From Kitasatospora phosalacinea (GTDB lineage Bacteria; Actinomycetota; Actinomycetes; Streptomycetales; Streptomycetaceae): 62,841 bases of DNA. The notes under the pieces were generated by a model, which saw only the letters and a program-made list of their open reading frames with translations, made no database searches and had not been told where the DNA came from. Every line of letters starts with the position of its first letter. The stretch's first letter is position 1. Location: positions 1 through 62,841 of the forward strand of contig NZ_BSSA01000040.1 in assembly GCF_030268885.1 (NCBI RefSeq), in the 5' to 3' direction. The position numbers and the translations under genes are program-made. Shown here in pieces: positions 51,116-59,774 of this stretch.

Positions 51116-54100
51116 CTACGGCACCGTCAGCTCCGTCAGGTCGGCCAGCAGTTCCGAGGCCGTCACCGGATCCAGTGCCGCCAGCGTCGCAGCGCCCGCC
51201 CCCGCCACCCGGTACTCACCGGGACGCGGCCCCAGCCACACCTCCCGCACCGACTGCTCGGGGTGGACGTCGCGCGTCCCGGCCGCGATCCCGCGCTCCG
51301 GCACGACCACCAGGTGCCCGGCCGGGCCGACCCGCCGGGAGAGCCAGCGCGAGACGCCGTTGTCCTGCGGGCTGCCGCGCTCCCAGCCGCGCCGCTCCAG
51401 CGCGAGGAACCGCACCGTCGGCACCACCGGGCCGCCCTCGAACCGTGCCAGCCGGTGCCCGGCCCGCTCCTGTTCCGTCAACGCGTGCACCGGACGCTCC
51501 AGTTGACGGAACGGCTGCAGCACCCCGTAGTCCGCGAACAGCTCCACCCAGGCCGCCAGCTCCGCCCCCAGCAGCACCGGGTGCGCGACCCGGACCCGCG
51601 CCCCCTCCGGCAGGGCGAACGCCCCGTCCGCGACGTCGGCGAACGTGGCGTCCTCCGCGACCCGGAACGCCGTCACCGGCCCCCCGTCCTCCTGCGCGAG
51701 CCACACCAGCCGCCGCACCAGGTGCCCGAGCAGCGGATGGGCGACCAGCAGGGCGGTGAACTCCGCCACCGACCACGAGCGCTGCGCCACCATCGCCGCC
51801 TCCAACCGGCGGACCTGGTCCGCGGCGGTCGGCCGCACCTCCTTCTTCAGTTCGGCGTACCGCCGCCGCCCGGCCGCCGCCGACTCCGCGTCGTCCCCCG
51901 CCCCCGGCACGGGCAGCTCCTTGCGCCGCCGCCCCTCGCCGTCCACCACGAACGGCCGCAACTGCTCGTCGAAACCGACCGTGAACCTCCGCGCGCCGTA
52001 GTCGACGACCGCGGTCCCGGCCCCGTCCAGCCCGAAGTCCGGCACCAGCCGGTCGGCCAACTGCTCACCCGTCAGCCCCAGTCCGGACGCCACCTCGGCG
52101 ATCCGCTCCCCGGCCCGCGCCTTCAGCGCCTTGAACGGGACGCGCTGGGCGATCCGGTGCAGGTGCAGCAGTGCCGTGTCGGTGCCGATCGCCGCCAGCA
52201 CCTCCAGCCCCTCCACCGCCCGGTGGTGCGCCCCCTCGCCCGGCCAGGCCCGCACCAGCGGCGCCAGGCGGCGCACCGTCGTGTCGTTCCCCAGCAGCCC
52301 CAGCGCGTGCAGCGCCCACGCCCCCGACGCGGGCATCCCCACCAGCCGCCACCGCTCGAACAGCGCCCAGGCGAACTCCGCCAGCCCGTCCGCCTCGCAC
52401 ACCCGCACCACCTCGGCGACCCCCGGGTACGCCTCGCCGGGACGCGACAGCGCCAGCACCGTGACCAGGTGCCGCGCCGCCGAGACGGGCAACGCCGCCC
52501 CGCCGCCCAGCACCGGCACCTGCGGCAGCGCCAGCGGATCCGCCCAGCCCTCCACCACCGGCAGCTTCGCGGGCAGCGCCTCCACCAGCGGATCCGCGGA
52601 CAGCAGCAGACCCACCGCCGCCACCGCCTCCGGCCCGTACTCCGCCGCCACCCCGCACACCGCCGCCGCCCCGTGCGCCGCCGCGACCAGCCGCAACCCC
52701 TGCTCGGCCGCCCGCCGGGCCGCCCCCGCCCGGCCCACCGCGTCCGGCACCAGCAGCCGCGCCGCCGCCACGCCGTGCCGCTCGAACCACGAACGGGCCG
52801 TCGCCCCCGCCGACTTCAACCGCACCAGCCAGTCCGCCGCGCACCGCGCCACCTCGACGTCCAGGTACGGCAGCAGCAGCGAGGACAGCAGCGTCGGCTC
52901 ACTGCGCGCCGCCCGCAGCAGCACCTCCACCGCGTCCGCCCCGAACCGGGCCGCCACCGGGCGCAGCACCTCCAGGCCGTCCCACCGCAGTCGCTCCGGC
53001 GCCCGCCACCCGGCGAGCAGCGGGCGCACCAGCTCCTCGGGGCCGTGCAGCACGAACGCGCACTCCTCGAAGTCGCCCGACTCGCCCCGGCCGAACCGCT
53101 CCGCAGCCCGCGCCCAGTCCTCCTCGACGCGGCCGTCGTCGTCGTAGCCGTCCGCCGGGGGAGTCGCCCACTGCTCGCGCTCGCCCGGCAGCCAGTGCAC
53201 CGTGCAGCCCGCGGGCGCGACCGGCCCCGTCACCACCCGCACCTCGGCCGCGGGGCGCGGCCCCGCCCACGGCGGGTCCGCCAGCACCACCGGCAGGTCC
53301 GCGAGCGCGACCTCGGGCAGCCGCCCGCCCCGCTCCACCAGCGGCGCCAGCACCGCGGCCTGCGCGGCCGGGAGGCCCGGCAGCAGCTCCCGCGCGAACT
53401 CCCGGTGCGCCGCCACCAACCCGGCCAGCAGCGGGCCGAGCACCCCACCGTCCGGCCCGGGCGCCCCGCCCGCGGCCTCCGCCTCGACCAGCAGCCGCAG
53501 CGCCCGCAGCGGGTAGCGGTGCACCGCCTCCAGCAGCGCGGGCCGCGCCACGGCCTCCGCGTGCCGTGCCGCCAGGGCGCGGAAGCCCTCGTCGGACGGC
53601 AGCACGGCCACCGCGTCGAACAGCGCCCGCTGCTTGTCCGCCGGCACGTACGGGCGCTCGGCGCTGCGCAGCAGCACCGGCGCGGCCGCCCCGCCCAGCC
53701 CCTCGGCCACCGTCGCCACGACGGCCGTCGGCCAGCCCTGCCAGCCCAGCGTCGGCACTTCGTCCAGCCGCGCCAACTGCTCCGCCGAGGAGAGCGAGCA
53801 CAGCAGCATCGACCAGCCGGTCTCGTTCCACCGCACGCCCGGCCGGCAGCACGCGTCCACCCAGCCCGGCTCGGCGGGCGCCAGGTACGCCGCCGTCACC
53901 TCGCGCGCCGGCGAGGTGCGCAGCGGGGCGAGCGCCGCCACGGCCTCCCGGTGCAGCGGCTCGGCGCAGGCCGCCAGCAGCGCCCGGACCCGGTCGGCAG
54001 CCGCCCGCCGGTCCGCGCCGTGCTCGGAGCGGCCCATCCGCACCCCCGGGCGGTCGAGGCCCTGCGCCGGGCGGCCCCACGACCAGGAGAAGTCCACGTC

Positions 54101-54466
54101 CAGCAGTTCGACGACGGCGGCCGCGGCGAACGCCGTCCCGTGCTCGGCCACCCAGGCGTCCGCCGCCACCCGGTGGTCGGTGCTCGGCCCCTCGGCCACC
54201 GCGGAGACCACGGCCGCCCCCAGCGGATCCGCCCCGCCCGCCAGGTACGCCCGGGCCGCGGCCACCGCCCGCGGATCGCTCCCCGGACGCGCCAGCACCT
54301 CCTCCACCAGCCCCCGCTCCCGCTCCAAGCGGGCCCGCAACTTGTCCACCGCCCCCTTCACGGCCGCCCCCGGCGCCCGGCCCGCCCCACCCCGCCGCGG
54401 CACCAGCGCCCGCCGCCACGCCTCCGGCAGGACGAACACCTCCTCGTCCGCCTCGCTGCGCCCCAT
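51116..54466 (-). CDS. giant DUF4132 (MolR-like) protein
   Basis: 1,116 residues of mostly helical, HEAT-like repeats with many Leu/Ala helices (for example HREFARELLPGLPAAQAAVLAPLVERGG). The C-terminal 200 residues form the DUF4132 domain (ELKKEVRPTAADQVRRLEAAMVAQRSW, FTALLVAHPLLGHLVRRLVW, TFADVADGAFALPEGARVRVAHP). MolR and its relatives sense molybdate or unknown signals; function is unproven. Start MGRSEADEEVFVLPEAWRRAL at 54464-54466. No partner gene evident apart from the convergent phosphoesterase. Confidence 0.82.
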   Translation of the reverse strand: MGRSEADEEVFVLPEAWRRALVPRRGGAGRAPGAAVKGAVDKLRARLERERGLVEEVLARPGSDPRAVAAARAYLAGGADPLGAAVVSAVAEGPSTDHRVAADAWVAEHGTAFAAAAVVELLDVDFSWSWGRPAQGLDRPGVRMGRSEHGADRRAAADRVRALLAACAEPLHREAVAALAPLRTSPAREVTAAYLAPAEPGWVDACCRPGVRWNETGWSMLLCSLSSAEQLARLDEVPTLGWQGWPTAVVATVAEGLGGAAAPVLLRSAERPYVPADKQRALFDAVAVLPSDEGFRALAARHAEAVARPALLEAVHRYPLRALRLLVEAEAAGGAPGPDGGVLGPLLAGLVAAHREFARELLPGLPAAQAAVLAPLVERGGRLPEVALADLPVVLADPPWAGPRPAAEVRVVTGPVAPAGCTVHWLPGEREQWATPPADGYDDDGRVEEDWARAAERFGRGESGDFEECAFVLHGPEELVRPLLAGWRAPERLRWDGLEVLRPVAARFGADAVEVLLRAARSEPTLLSSLLLPYLDVEVARCAADWLVRLKSAGATARSWFERHGVAAARLLVPDAVGRAGAARRAAEQGLRLVAAAHGAAAVCGVAAEYGPEAVAAVGLLLSADPLVEALPAKLPVVEGWADPLALPQVPVLGGGAALPVSAARHLVTVLALSRPGEAYPGVAEVVRVCEADGLAEFAWALFERWRLVGMPASGAWALHALGLLGNDTTVRRLAPLVRAWPGEGAHHRAVEGLEVLAAIGTDTALLHLHRIAQRVPFKALKARAGERIAEVASGLGLTGEQLADRLVPDFGLDGAGTAVVDYGARRFTVGFDEQLRPFVVDGEGRRRKELPVPGAGDDAESAAAGRRRYAELKKEVRPTAADQVRRLEAAMVAQRSWSVAEFTALLVAHPLLGHLVRRLVWLAQEDGGPVTAFRVAEDATFADVADGAFALPEGARVRVAHPVLLGAELAAWVELFADYGVLQPFRQLERPVHALTEQERAGHRLARFEGGPVVPTVRFLALERRGWERGSPQDNGVSRWLSRRVGPAGHLVVVPERGIAAGTRDVHPEQSVREVWLGPRPGEYRVAGAGAATLAALDPVTASELLADLTELTVP

Positions 54467-54650
54467 CGTCCCGCCCTCTCCACCACGCACCGGGCCCGCG
54501 ACCCCTGCCGCCGGACCACCCGGTGACCTGCGGAGGAACAGTAACCACCGTCCCCGACAGCCCGACACCCCGGCACCCACCCAGCGGCGCCTGCTTCCCG
54601 GCCGCTCCGCGCCCTGGGGCGGGGCCCGGGCCCCGGCACGACCACCCCGG

Positions 54651-55496
54651 CTACGCCGCCCCCGCCCCCAGCGCGGCGAGCACCTGGTGCAGTCGCTCCG
54701 CCGTGGCCCGCGGGCGGAAGGCGTAGCCGTTGTGCCCGCCCGGGAAGGTCTCGCAGGGCGTGCCCAGCTCCGCGGCCAGCAGCCGCCCGCACCGGTGCGG
54801 CCAGAAGCGGCCGGAGTTCTCGCCGGTGCCGGGCACGATCCGGGTGCCCGAGCCCTTCAGCGCGGCCAGGTCGAGCAGGTGGCTCCGGAGGGACGGGACG
54901 TCGTAGCGGAGCAGGAACTCGGCGTTGCGCACCTGCTGGGGGCCCTGCGCCCGCGGCGGGGCGTCCGGTTCGCGGTCGGTCGGGTCGATCCCGACGAACC
55001 GCGCGAACCGGCCCAGCGCGGCCTCGACGCCCTCCGTCGTGAACGCCTCCTGCGCTCCGAGGAGGTCCCGTGCGGCGGCGGCCCGTTCGGGTTCCGGCAG
55101 GAGCTGGACGGCCGCCGGCTCGTGCGCGACGACCGCGGCGGCCCGCCCGGGGTGGCGGACGGCGAACTCCAGCGCGATCGCCGCCCCGAGGCTGCTGCCG
55201 AAGACGAGGGCGGGCTCCGGCGAGAGGGAGGACAGCAGCCGGGCCAGGTCGTCCGCGTGCACCGCCACCGTCGTCCGTCCCGGTTCGTCGACCGGGCTGC
55301 CGGACAGGCCGCGGCGGTCGTAGGTGACGACGGTGTACCGGTCGGCGAGGCGGGCGGCCAGGGCGTCGGTCACCCCGGCGTCCCCGTGCCCGCCGGCGAC
55401 CAGCGCCAGCACCGGCCCCCTCCCCGTTCCGCGGACGAAGTGGCGCAGCCGCGCACCGGGCACCTCCAGCACGGACTCCCGTACGGGCTCATTCAT
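54651..55496 (-). CDS. alpha/beta hydrolase
   Basis: 281 residues. ALVAGGHGDAGVTDAL gives the oxyanion-hole region, VVTYDRRGLSGSPVDEP the strand-beta4 loop and FGSSLGAAIALEFA the GxSxG nucleophile elbow (Ser in GSSLG). HPGRAAAVVAHEP follows, and GGHNGYAFRPRATAERLHQVLAALG holds the catalytic His. Epoxide hydrolase/haloperoxidase-like. Likely next to, but not cotranscribed with, the leftward MarR gene (148 bp gap). Substrate unknown. Confidence 0.85.
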   Translation of the reverse strand: MNEPVRESVLEVPGARLRHFVRGTGRGPVLALVAGGHGDAGVTDALAARLADRYTVVTYDRRGLSGSPVDEPGRTTVAVHADDLARLLSSLSPEPALVFGSSLGAAIALEFAVRHPGRAAAVVAHEPAAVQLLPEPERAAAARDLLGAQEAFTTEGVEAALGRFARFVGIDPTDREPDAPPRAQGPQQVRNAEFLLRYDVPSLRSHLLDLAALKGSGTRIVPGTGENSGRFWPHRCGRLLAAELGTPCETFPGGHNGYAFRPRATAERLHQVLAALGAGAA

Positions 55497-55643
55497 CGGA
55501 CGCTCCCTCCAGCTCCCGGCCGCCGGCTCCCCGGCGACCCGTTCCGACTATGGCCGCACCGCCGCCGCCCGTGGAGCGGAGAGCCTGCCCTAGGAGCGCC
55601 GCTCCCAGTCAGCCCCGCCCGCCCCTCGGCGCCCGTCCGCCCC

Positions 55644-56129
55644 TCAGTCCTCCTCGCCGCCGGCGCTGTCGGCGTCCACGTCCACCGCGGCCCGGATCCG
55701 GCCGAGCAGGGTGCGCAGTTGCTCGCGCTCGGTGTCGCTCAGCGTGCCGGTGGCGACGGCCAGGGCGGCCCGGTCGTACTCCTCGGCCTCGCGGTGGCAG
55801 CGGGCGCCCTCCGCGGTGAGGGTCAGCAGGAACGCGCGCCGGTCGGTGGGGTGCCGGACGCGTTCGACCAGGCCGTCGCGTTCCAGGCTGTCGACGATCG
55901 TGGTGGTCGTCCGGGCGGCGTTGCCGACGTACTCGGCGAGGTCGCGCATGCGCAGCGGTTCGCCCGCGAGGGCGAGGACGCGCAGGGTCCGCAGCCGGGC
56001 GACCGAGGCGCCGTGCTCGCGCAGTCTGCCGTCCACGAAGGTGCGCAGTCTCTGCGTGGTGGCGAAGAGTTCGTCGATCAGGACGTCGCTGCTGCCGAAC
56101 CGCTGCCGTGCCGTCGGTTCCTCTGCCAT
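55644..56129 (-). CDS. MarR-family repressor of the divergent MFS exporter
   Basis: 161 residues. MarR winged-HTH: LRTFVDGRLREHGASVARLRTLRVL, LRMRDLAEYVGNAARTTTTIVDSLERDGLVERVRHPTDRRAFLLTLT (the wing with DRR). ATG at 56127-56129 (MAEEPTARQRFG). Divergent from the DHA2 exporter gene with an 8-bp inverted repeat between; a standard local repressor arrangement where a drug or phenolic ligand releases the repressor. Confidence 0.9.
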   Translation of the reverse strand: MAEEPTARQRFGSSDVLIDELFATTQRLRTFVDGRLREHGASVARLRTLRVLALAGEPLRMRDLAEYVGNAARTTTTIVDSLERDGLVERVRHPTDRRAFLLTLTAEGARCHREAEEYDRAALAVATGTLSDTEREQLRTLLGRIRAAVDVDADSAGGEED

Positions 56130-56190
56130 GCCGTGCCTTCCCCATCCTCTTCGGAAGCCCTTCGGTGTCCTCCGCGGACCCGCAGGCTTT

Positions 56191-56219
56191 CTGAGCATCA
56201 TCATAGTGAGTATGCTCAG
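56191..56219. promoter_or_regulatory. MarR-type operator CTGAGCAT-N13-ATGCTCAG
   Basis: Perfect 8-bp arms (56191-56198, 56212-56219), ending six bases before the MFS start codon at 56225 and 62 bp from the MarR start. The MarR protein likely blocks both promoters here. Confidence 0.7.
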
Positions 56220-56224
56220 CTTCT

Positions 56225-57664
56225 ATGAGCACCCGCTTGAGCCAGCGCCGTGTCGTGCCCATCATGGCTGTCCTGACCACCTTCATCTGCATCGTCGACG
56301 GCGCGATCACCACCGTCGCGCTTCCCAGCATCGCCCGGCAGTTCGACCTCACCCCGGCGGCCCTCACCGGCGTCGTCGTGGTCTACCCGGTCTGCCTGGG
56401 CATGGTGATCCCCGCCTCCGCCTGGCTGGTGGAGCGTCACGGCGGGCGGCGCACGCTGCTGCTGTCGCTGGCCGCCTTCACGGCCGCCGGGGGCCTGTGC
56501 GGCGCGGCCCCGAACCTTCCCCTCCTGATCGCCGCGCGCGCCCTGCAGGGTCTGGCCGCCGGTCTGCTCATGCCCACCTCGCAGACCCTGCTGTTCCGCA
56601 CCTTCACCCAGGCCGAGCAGGTCCGGCTCTCCCGCCTGATGATCATCCCGCAGCAGGTGGCCCCGGCCGTCGCCCCGCTGCTGGGCGGTCTGCTGGTCAC
56701 CAGCCTGTCCTGGCGCTGGGTGTTCTACGTGAACGTGCCCTTCGGCACCGCGGCGGTGCTGTTCGGGACGCTGTTCCTCGCCGAGCACCACGAGCGCACC
56801 GCCGCGCGCCTGGACCTGCCCGGCCTGCTGCTGTGCGCCGCCGCGACCGCGACCTTGATGTACGGCATCTGCGCGGGGCCCGACCTCGGCTGGGAGCGTC
56901 CGCAGGTGGTCGGCTCCCTGGTGGTCGGCGCGGTCCTGCTCGCCGTCGCCGTCCGCCACCAACTCCGTTCGCCCGAGCCGGTGCTGAGGCTGCGGCTGTT
57001 CCGCGACCGGCTGTTCCGGGACACCAACCTGATCGGCCTGGTCGGCTACGTGCCGATGCTGGGCGCGATGTTCCTGGGGCCGATCTTCATCCAGGAGGCC
57101 CGCGGCGGTTCGGCCCTGGACAGCGGCAGCACCACGTTCACGGAGGCGTTCGGCGTCCTGATCACCATGCAGGTGGTCAGCGCGGTCTACCACCGCGTCG
57201 GCCCGCGGCTGATCATCGGCACCGGCCTGCTCGGCGTCGCGGGGGTGATGCTGCTGTTCGCCACCGCCGACGCGGGCACCGGCCTGTGGACCCTGCGCGG
57301 CTACATGTTCCTGCTCGGCCTGGCGATGGGCGCGGTCTTCATCCCCACCACCATCGCCTCGTTCAGCACCATCGCCCGCGCCGACGTCGCCCACGCCGCC
57401 ACCTTGAACACAGTCGTGCGCCAGACCGGCAGCGCGCTGGCCCCGGCCGTGGTGACCTCCGTCCTGGTCCTGGGCGCCACCGGTGCCGAGCGGGCCCACC
57501 CGCCGCTGGCCTCCTACCAGCTCAGCTACTTCGTGCTGGCCGCGGTCGCCGTCGCCGCCGGCCTGTTCGCCTTCACCGTCCCCGACGGTCCGGCCCGCAG
57601 TACGGCCCCGGCCCCCGCGGGCCGGGACGCCGGTCGGGCCCGTTCCGGGCAGAAGGTGGGCTGA
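56225..57664 (+). CDS. DHA2-type drug/proton antiporter (MFS)
   Basis: 479 residues with 14 hydrophobic segments. VPIMAVLTTFICIVDGAITTVALPSI (TM1 with motif D1-like), motif A loop WLVERHGGRRTLLLSL, motif C GGLCGAAPNLPLLIAARALQGLAAGLLMPTSQ. EmrB/QacA family exporters expel hydrophobic drugs in exchange for protons. Regulated by the divergent MarR protein. ATG 56225 directly follows the operator. Confidence 0.88.
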   Translation: MSTRLSQRRVVPIMAVLTTFICIVDGAITTVALPSIARQFDLTPAALTGVVVVYPVCLGMVIPASAWLVERHGGRRTLLLSLAAFTAAGGLCGAAPNLPLLIAARALQGLAAGLLMPTSQTLLFRTFTQAEQVRLSRLMIIPQQVAPAVAPLLGGLLVTSLSWRWVFYVNVPFGTAAVLFGTLFLAEHHERTAARLDLPGLLLCAAATATLMYGICAGPDLGWERPQVVGSLVVGAVLLAVAVRHQLRSPEPVLRLRLFRDRLFRDTNLIGLVGYVPMLGAMFLGPIFIQEARGGSALDSGSTTFTEAFGVLITMQVVSAVYHRVGPRLIIGTGLLGVAGVMLLFATADAGTGLWTLRGYMFLLGLAMGAVFIPTTIASFSTIARADVAHAATLNTVVRQTGSALAPAVVTSVLVLGATGAERAHPPLASYQLSYFVLAAVAVAAGLFAFTVPDGPARSTAPAPAGRDAGRARSGQKVG

Positions 57665-57741
57665 GCGCCGCGGGCGGGTGGTTCCGGTCCCGGGGCGGTG
57701 CTGCGTAGAGTGGCCGCCCACCCGCCGGCAAAGGACGTGAC

Positions 57742-58593
57742 GTGCCCGAACGCCCCCGCATCCTGTTCGTCACCGACCTCGCGTACCCGGCGCGCGGTCG
57801 CCGCTACTGCGACGAGGACATCTTCCTCACCTCGCGCCTGCGCGAGCACTTCGACCTGGCCCTGTGCCACCCGCGGGACGCGGCCGCCCTGATGGACGGC
57901 TTCGAGGCGGTCGTGGTCCGCAACAGCGGGCCCGTCCTGCACCACCGCGAGCAGTACGACGCCTTCCGCCGCCGGGCCGCCGAGCGCGGCACCCCGGTCT
58001 ACAACCCGCTCACCGGCCGCGGCGACATGGCGGGGAAGGGCTACCTGCCCGCCCTGACGGCCGCGGGCTTCCCGGTCATCCCCACCGTCGACCACCGGGC
58101 CGACCCCGCCCTGCTGCCGCCCGCGGACCGCTACGTCGTCAAGCCGAAGGACGGTGCGGACTCGATCGGCCTGCGGGTGGTGGAGCGTGCGGACCTGCCC
58201 GGCCTCGTCCGGGAGGGACTGCTCGTGCAGCCCCTGGTCGACTTCCGCTACGAGGTCTCCTTCTACTTCGTCGACGACGCCTTCCAGTACGCCCTGCACG
58301 CCCCCGACCCCGCCCGCCGCTGGGAGTTGGCGCCCTACCGGCCGACCCCGGCCGACCTGGCCTTCGCCCGCCGCTTCGTCGAGTGGAACACCCTCGCCCA
58401 CGGCATCCAGCGCGTCGACGCCTGCCGCACCGCGGAGGGGGAACTGCTGCTGGTCGAACTCGAGGACCTCAACCCCTACCTCTCGCTGGACGCCGTCACC
58501 CCCCGGCAGCGCGAGGACTTCGTCGCCGCCACCACGGCCTCCCTGCACCGCTTCCTGGCCGCGGATACGAGCCCTGCACAGCCGCCTGCATAG
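57742..58593 (+). CDS. ATP-grasp protein, glutathione-synthetase-like
   Basis: 283 residues. ILFVTDLAYPARGRRYCDEDIFLTSRL and VVVRNSGPVLHHREQYDAF form the N-terminal Rossmann-like part; the ATP-grasp fold follows with RYVVKPKDGADSIGLRVV (Lys and the Gly-rich loop), LVQPLVDFRYEVSFYFVDD and LLVELEDLNPYLSLD (Mg-binding Glu, Asp and Asn). ATP-grasp enzymes ligate a carboxylate to an amine. The acceptor is unknown. GTG 57742 with AAGGACG. Followed by a TetR gene 55 bp on, perhaps its regulator. Confidence 0.78.
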   Translation: MPERPRILFVTDLAYPARGRRYCDEDIFLTSRLREHFDLALCHPRDAAALMDGFEAVVVRNSGPVLHHREQYDAFRRRAAERGTPVYNPLTGRGDMAGKGYLPALTAAGFPVIPTVDHRADPALLPPADRYVVKPKDGADSIGLRVVERADLPGLVREGLLVQPLVDFRYEVSFYFVDDAFQYALHAPDPARRWELAPYRPTPADLAFARRFVEWNTLAHGIQRVDACRTAEGELLLVELEDLNPYLSLDAVTPRQREDFVAATTASLHRFLAADTSPAQPPA

Positions 58594-58648
58594 GTACACT
58601 AGGCGCCTGCTTGGTGGATCAAGGCACGGGACGAGGATCAGGGGATCA

Positions 58649-59239
58649 ATGGGCGCGCACGCTGGTTTGACGGTCGACCGAATCACCCATGCCGCGGCCG
58701 AACTGGCGGACGAGGTCGGGATCGAGAAGGTCTCGATCTCCGCGCTGGCGAGGTCGTTCGGGGTGAAGGACGCCAGCTTCTACTCCCACGTCAAGGGGCT
58801 GCAGGAGATCCGGACCAGGGTCGCGGTCCTGGCCTCCGGCGAGATGAACGAGTGCATCAGCAGCGCGATCGCCGGGCGCTCCGGCGGCGAGGCGCTGATG
58901 GCGTTCGCCGGTGCCTACCGCAGCTACGCGCTGCGCCACCCGGGCCGCTACGCGGCGACGCAACTGCGCCTGGACCCCTCCGAGTTCGCGGGGACCGAGG
59001 TGTTCAAGCGGAGCGTGGAGCTGACGTACGCGGTGATGCGCCACTACGAGCTGGAGGAGCCGGACCTCACGGACGCGGTGCGGCTGCTGCGCAGCACCTT
59101 CCACGGGTTCATCTGCATCGAGGCGACCGGCGGGTTCAACCACCCGCGCGGGGTGGAGGGGTCCTGGAACCGGATCGTCGGGGGCCTGCACCAACTGCTG
59201 GAGCAGTGGCCGCGGGCGCAGGCCGCCGAACGGCAGTGA
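58649..59239 (+). CDS. TetR-family repressor
   Basis: 196 residues. HTH with VDRITHAAAELADEVGIEKVSISALARSFGVKDASFYSHVKGLQEIRTRVA (about residues 9-60), C-terminal TetR_C of the WHG/AcrR type (LRHPGRYAATQLRLDPSEFAGTEVFKRSVELTYAVMRHY). ATG 58649 with GGATCAGGGG upstream. It sits beside the ATP-grasp gene on one side and a deletion junction on the other, so its original target may be gone. Confidence 0.85.
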   Translation: MGAHAGLTVDRITHAAAELADEVGIEKVSISALARSFGVKDASFYSHVKGLQEIRTRVAVLASGEMNECISSAIAGRSGGEALMAFAGAYRSYALRHPGRYAATQLRLDPSEFAGTEVFKRSVELTYAVMRHYELEEPDLTDAVRLLRSTFHGFICIEATGGFNHPRGVEGSWNRIVGGLHQLLEQWPRAQAAERQ

Positions 59240-59444
59240 CCGCCCGGTCGGCCGGCCCCGCCCCGCAGCCGGCCGGCGCGGCCCCGACGCCCGTCTCGTA
59301 GGCGAGGATCACGGCGTCGACCCGGTTGCGCAGGGCGAGCTTGTGGCAGATCCGGTTGAAGTGCGACTTCACCGTGCCCTCGGTCAGGGCCAGGGTGCGG
59401 GAGATCTGCCGGTTGGTCAGCCCCTGGGCGATGAGGCCGAGGCC
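59136..59444 (-). pseudogene. LuxR/NarL-type regulator, only the DNA-binding end left
   Basis: GLGLIAQGLTNRQISRTLAL, TEGTVKSHFNRICHKLALRN and RVDAVILAYETGVG are the four-helix LuxR HTH, beginning just after an in-frame TAG at about 59445-59447. The entire N-terminal receiver/sensor part is absent, and the frame runs on past the usual end to a stop at 59136. The cut coincides with the point where the GMC oxidoreductase fragment begins on the other strand. Confidence 0.75.
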
Positions 59445-59774
59445 CTACGCCTGAGCGCCCTGGTCGGCGGCCCGCTGGCGGGCGAGAGCCCGTGGGTCCT
59501 GCCCGGCGGCAGCTCCCTGCACTACCAGGGAACCGTCCGGATGGGCGCCGCCGACGACGGCACCAGCGTCTGCGACCCCGCCTGCCGGGTCTGGGGCCTG
59601 GAGAACCTCTACCTGGCCGGCGGCGGCGTCATCCCGACCCGCACCGCCTGCAACCCCACCCTCACCAGCCTCGCCCTGGCGGTGATCGGCGCCCGCGACC
59701 TCGCGCGCCGACTGCGCGACACCACCCCGCCCCCGGCCGCCGCGCCGGGGGCGCCCGAAGGGAGGGCCGCGTGA
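59445..59774 (+). pseudogene. GMC oxidoreductase, C-terminal fragment
   Basis: From about 59451: LSALVGGPLAGESPWVLPGGSSLHYQGTVRMGAADDG, then CRVWGLENLYLAGGGVIPTRTACNPTLTSLALAVIGARDLARRL. This is the C-terminal part of an FAD-dependent GMC/pyranose-oxidase-like enzyme with the active-site His (LHYQGTVRMG) and Asn (CNPTLT), about 110 of 500-600 residues. No FAD-binding N-terminus exists, so it is not an enzyme. Its stop overlaps the next start (GTGA), so it was the first gene of the operon that follows. Confidence 0.78.

Noticed and set aside
50804..54526. 1,240-codon plus-strand frame
   Set aside because: Complementary shadow of the DUF4132 gene; composition is Arg/Pro/Gln and no domain fits.
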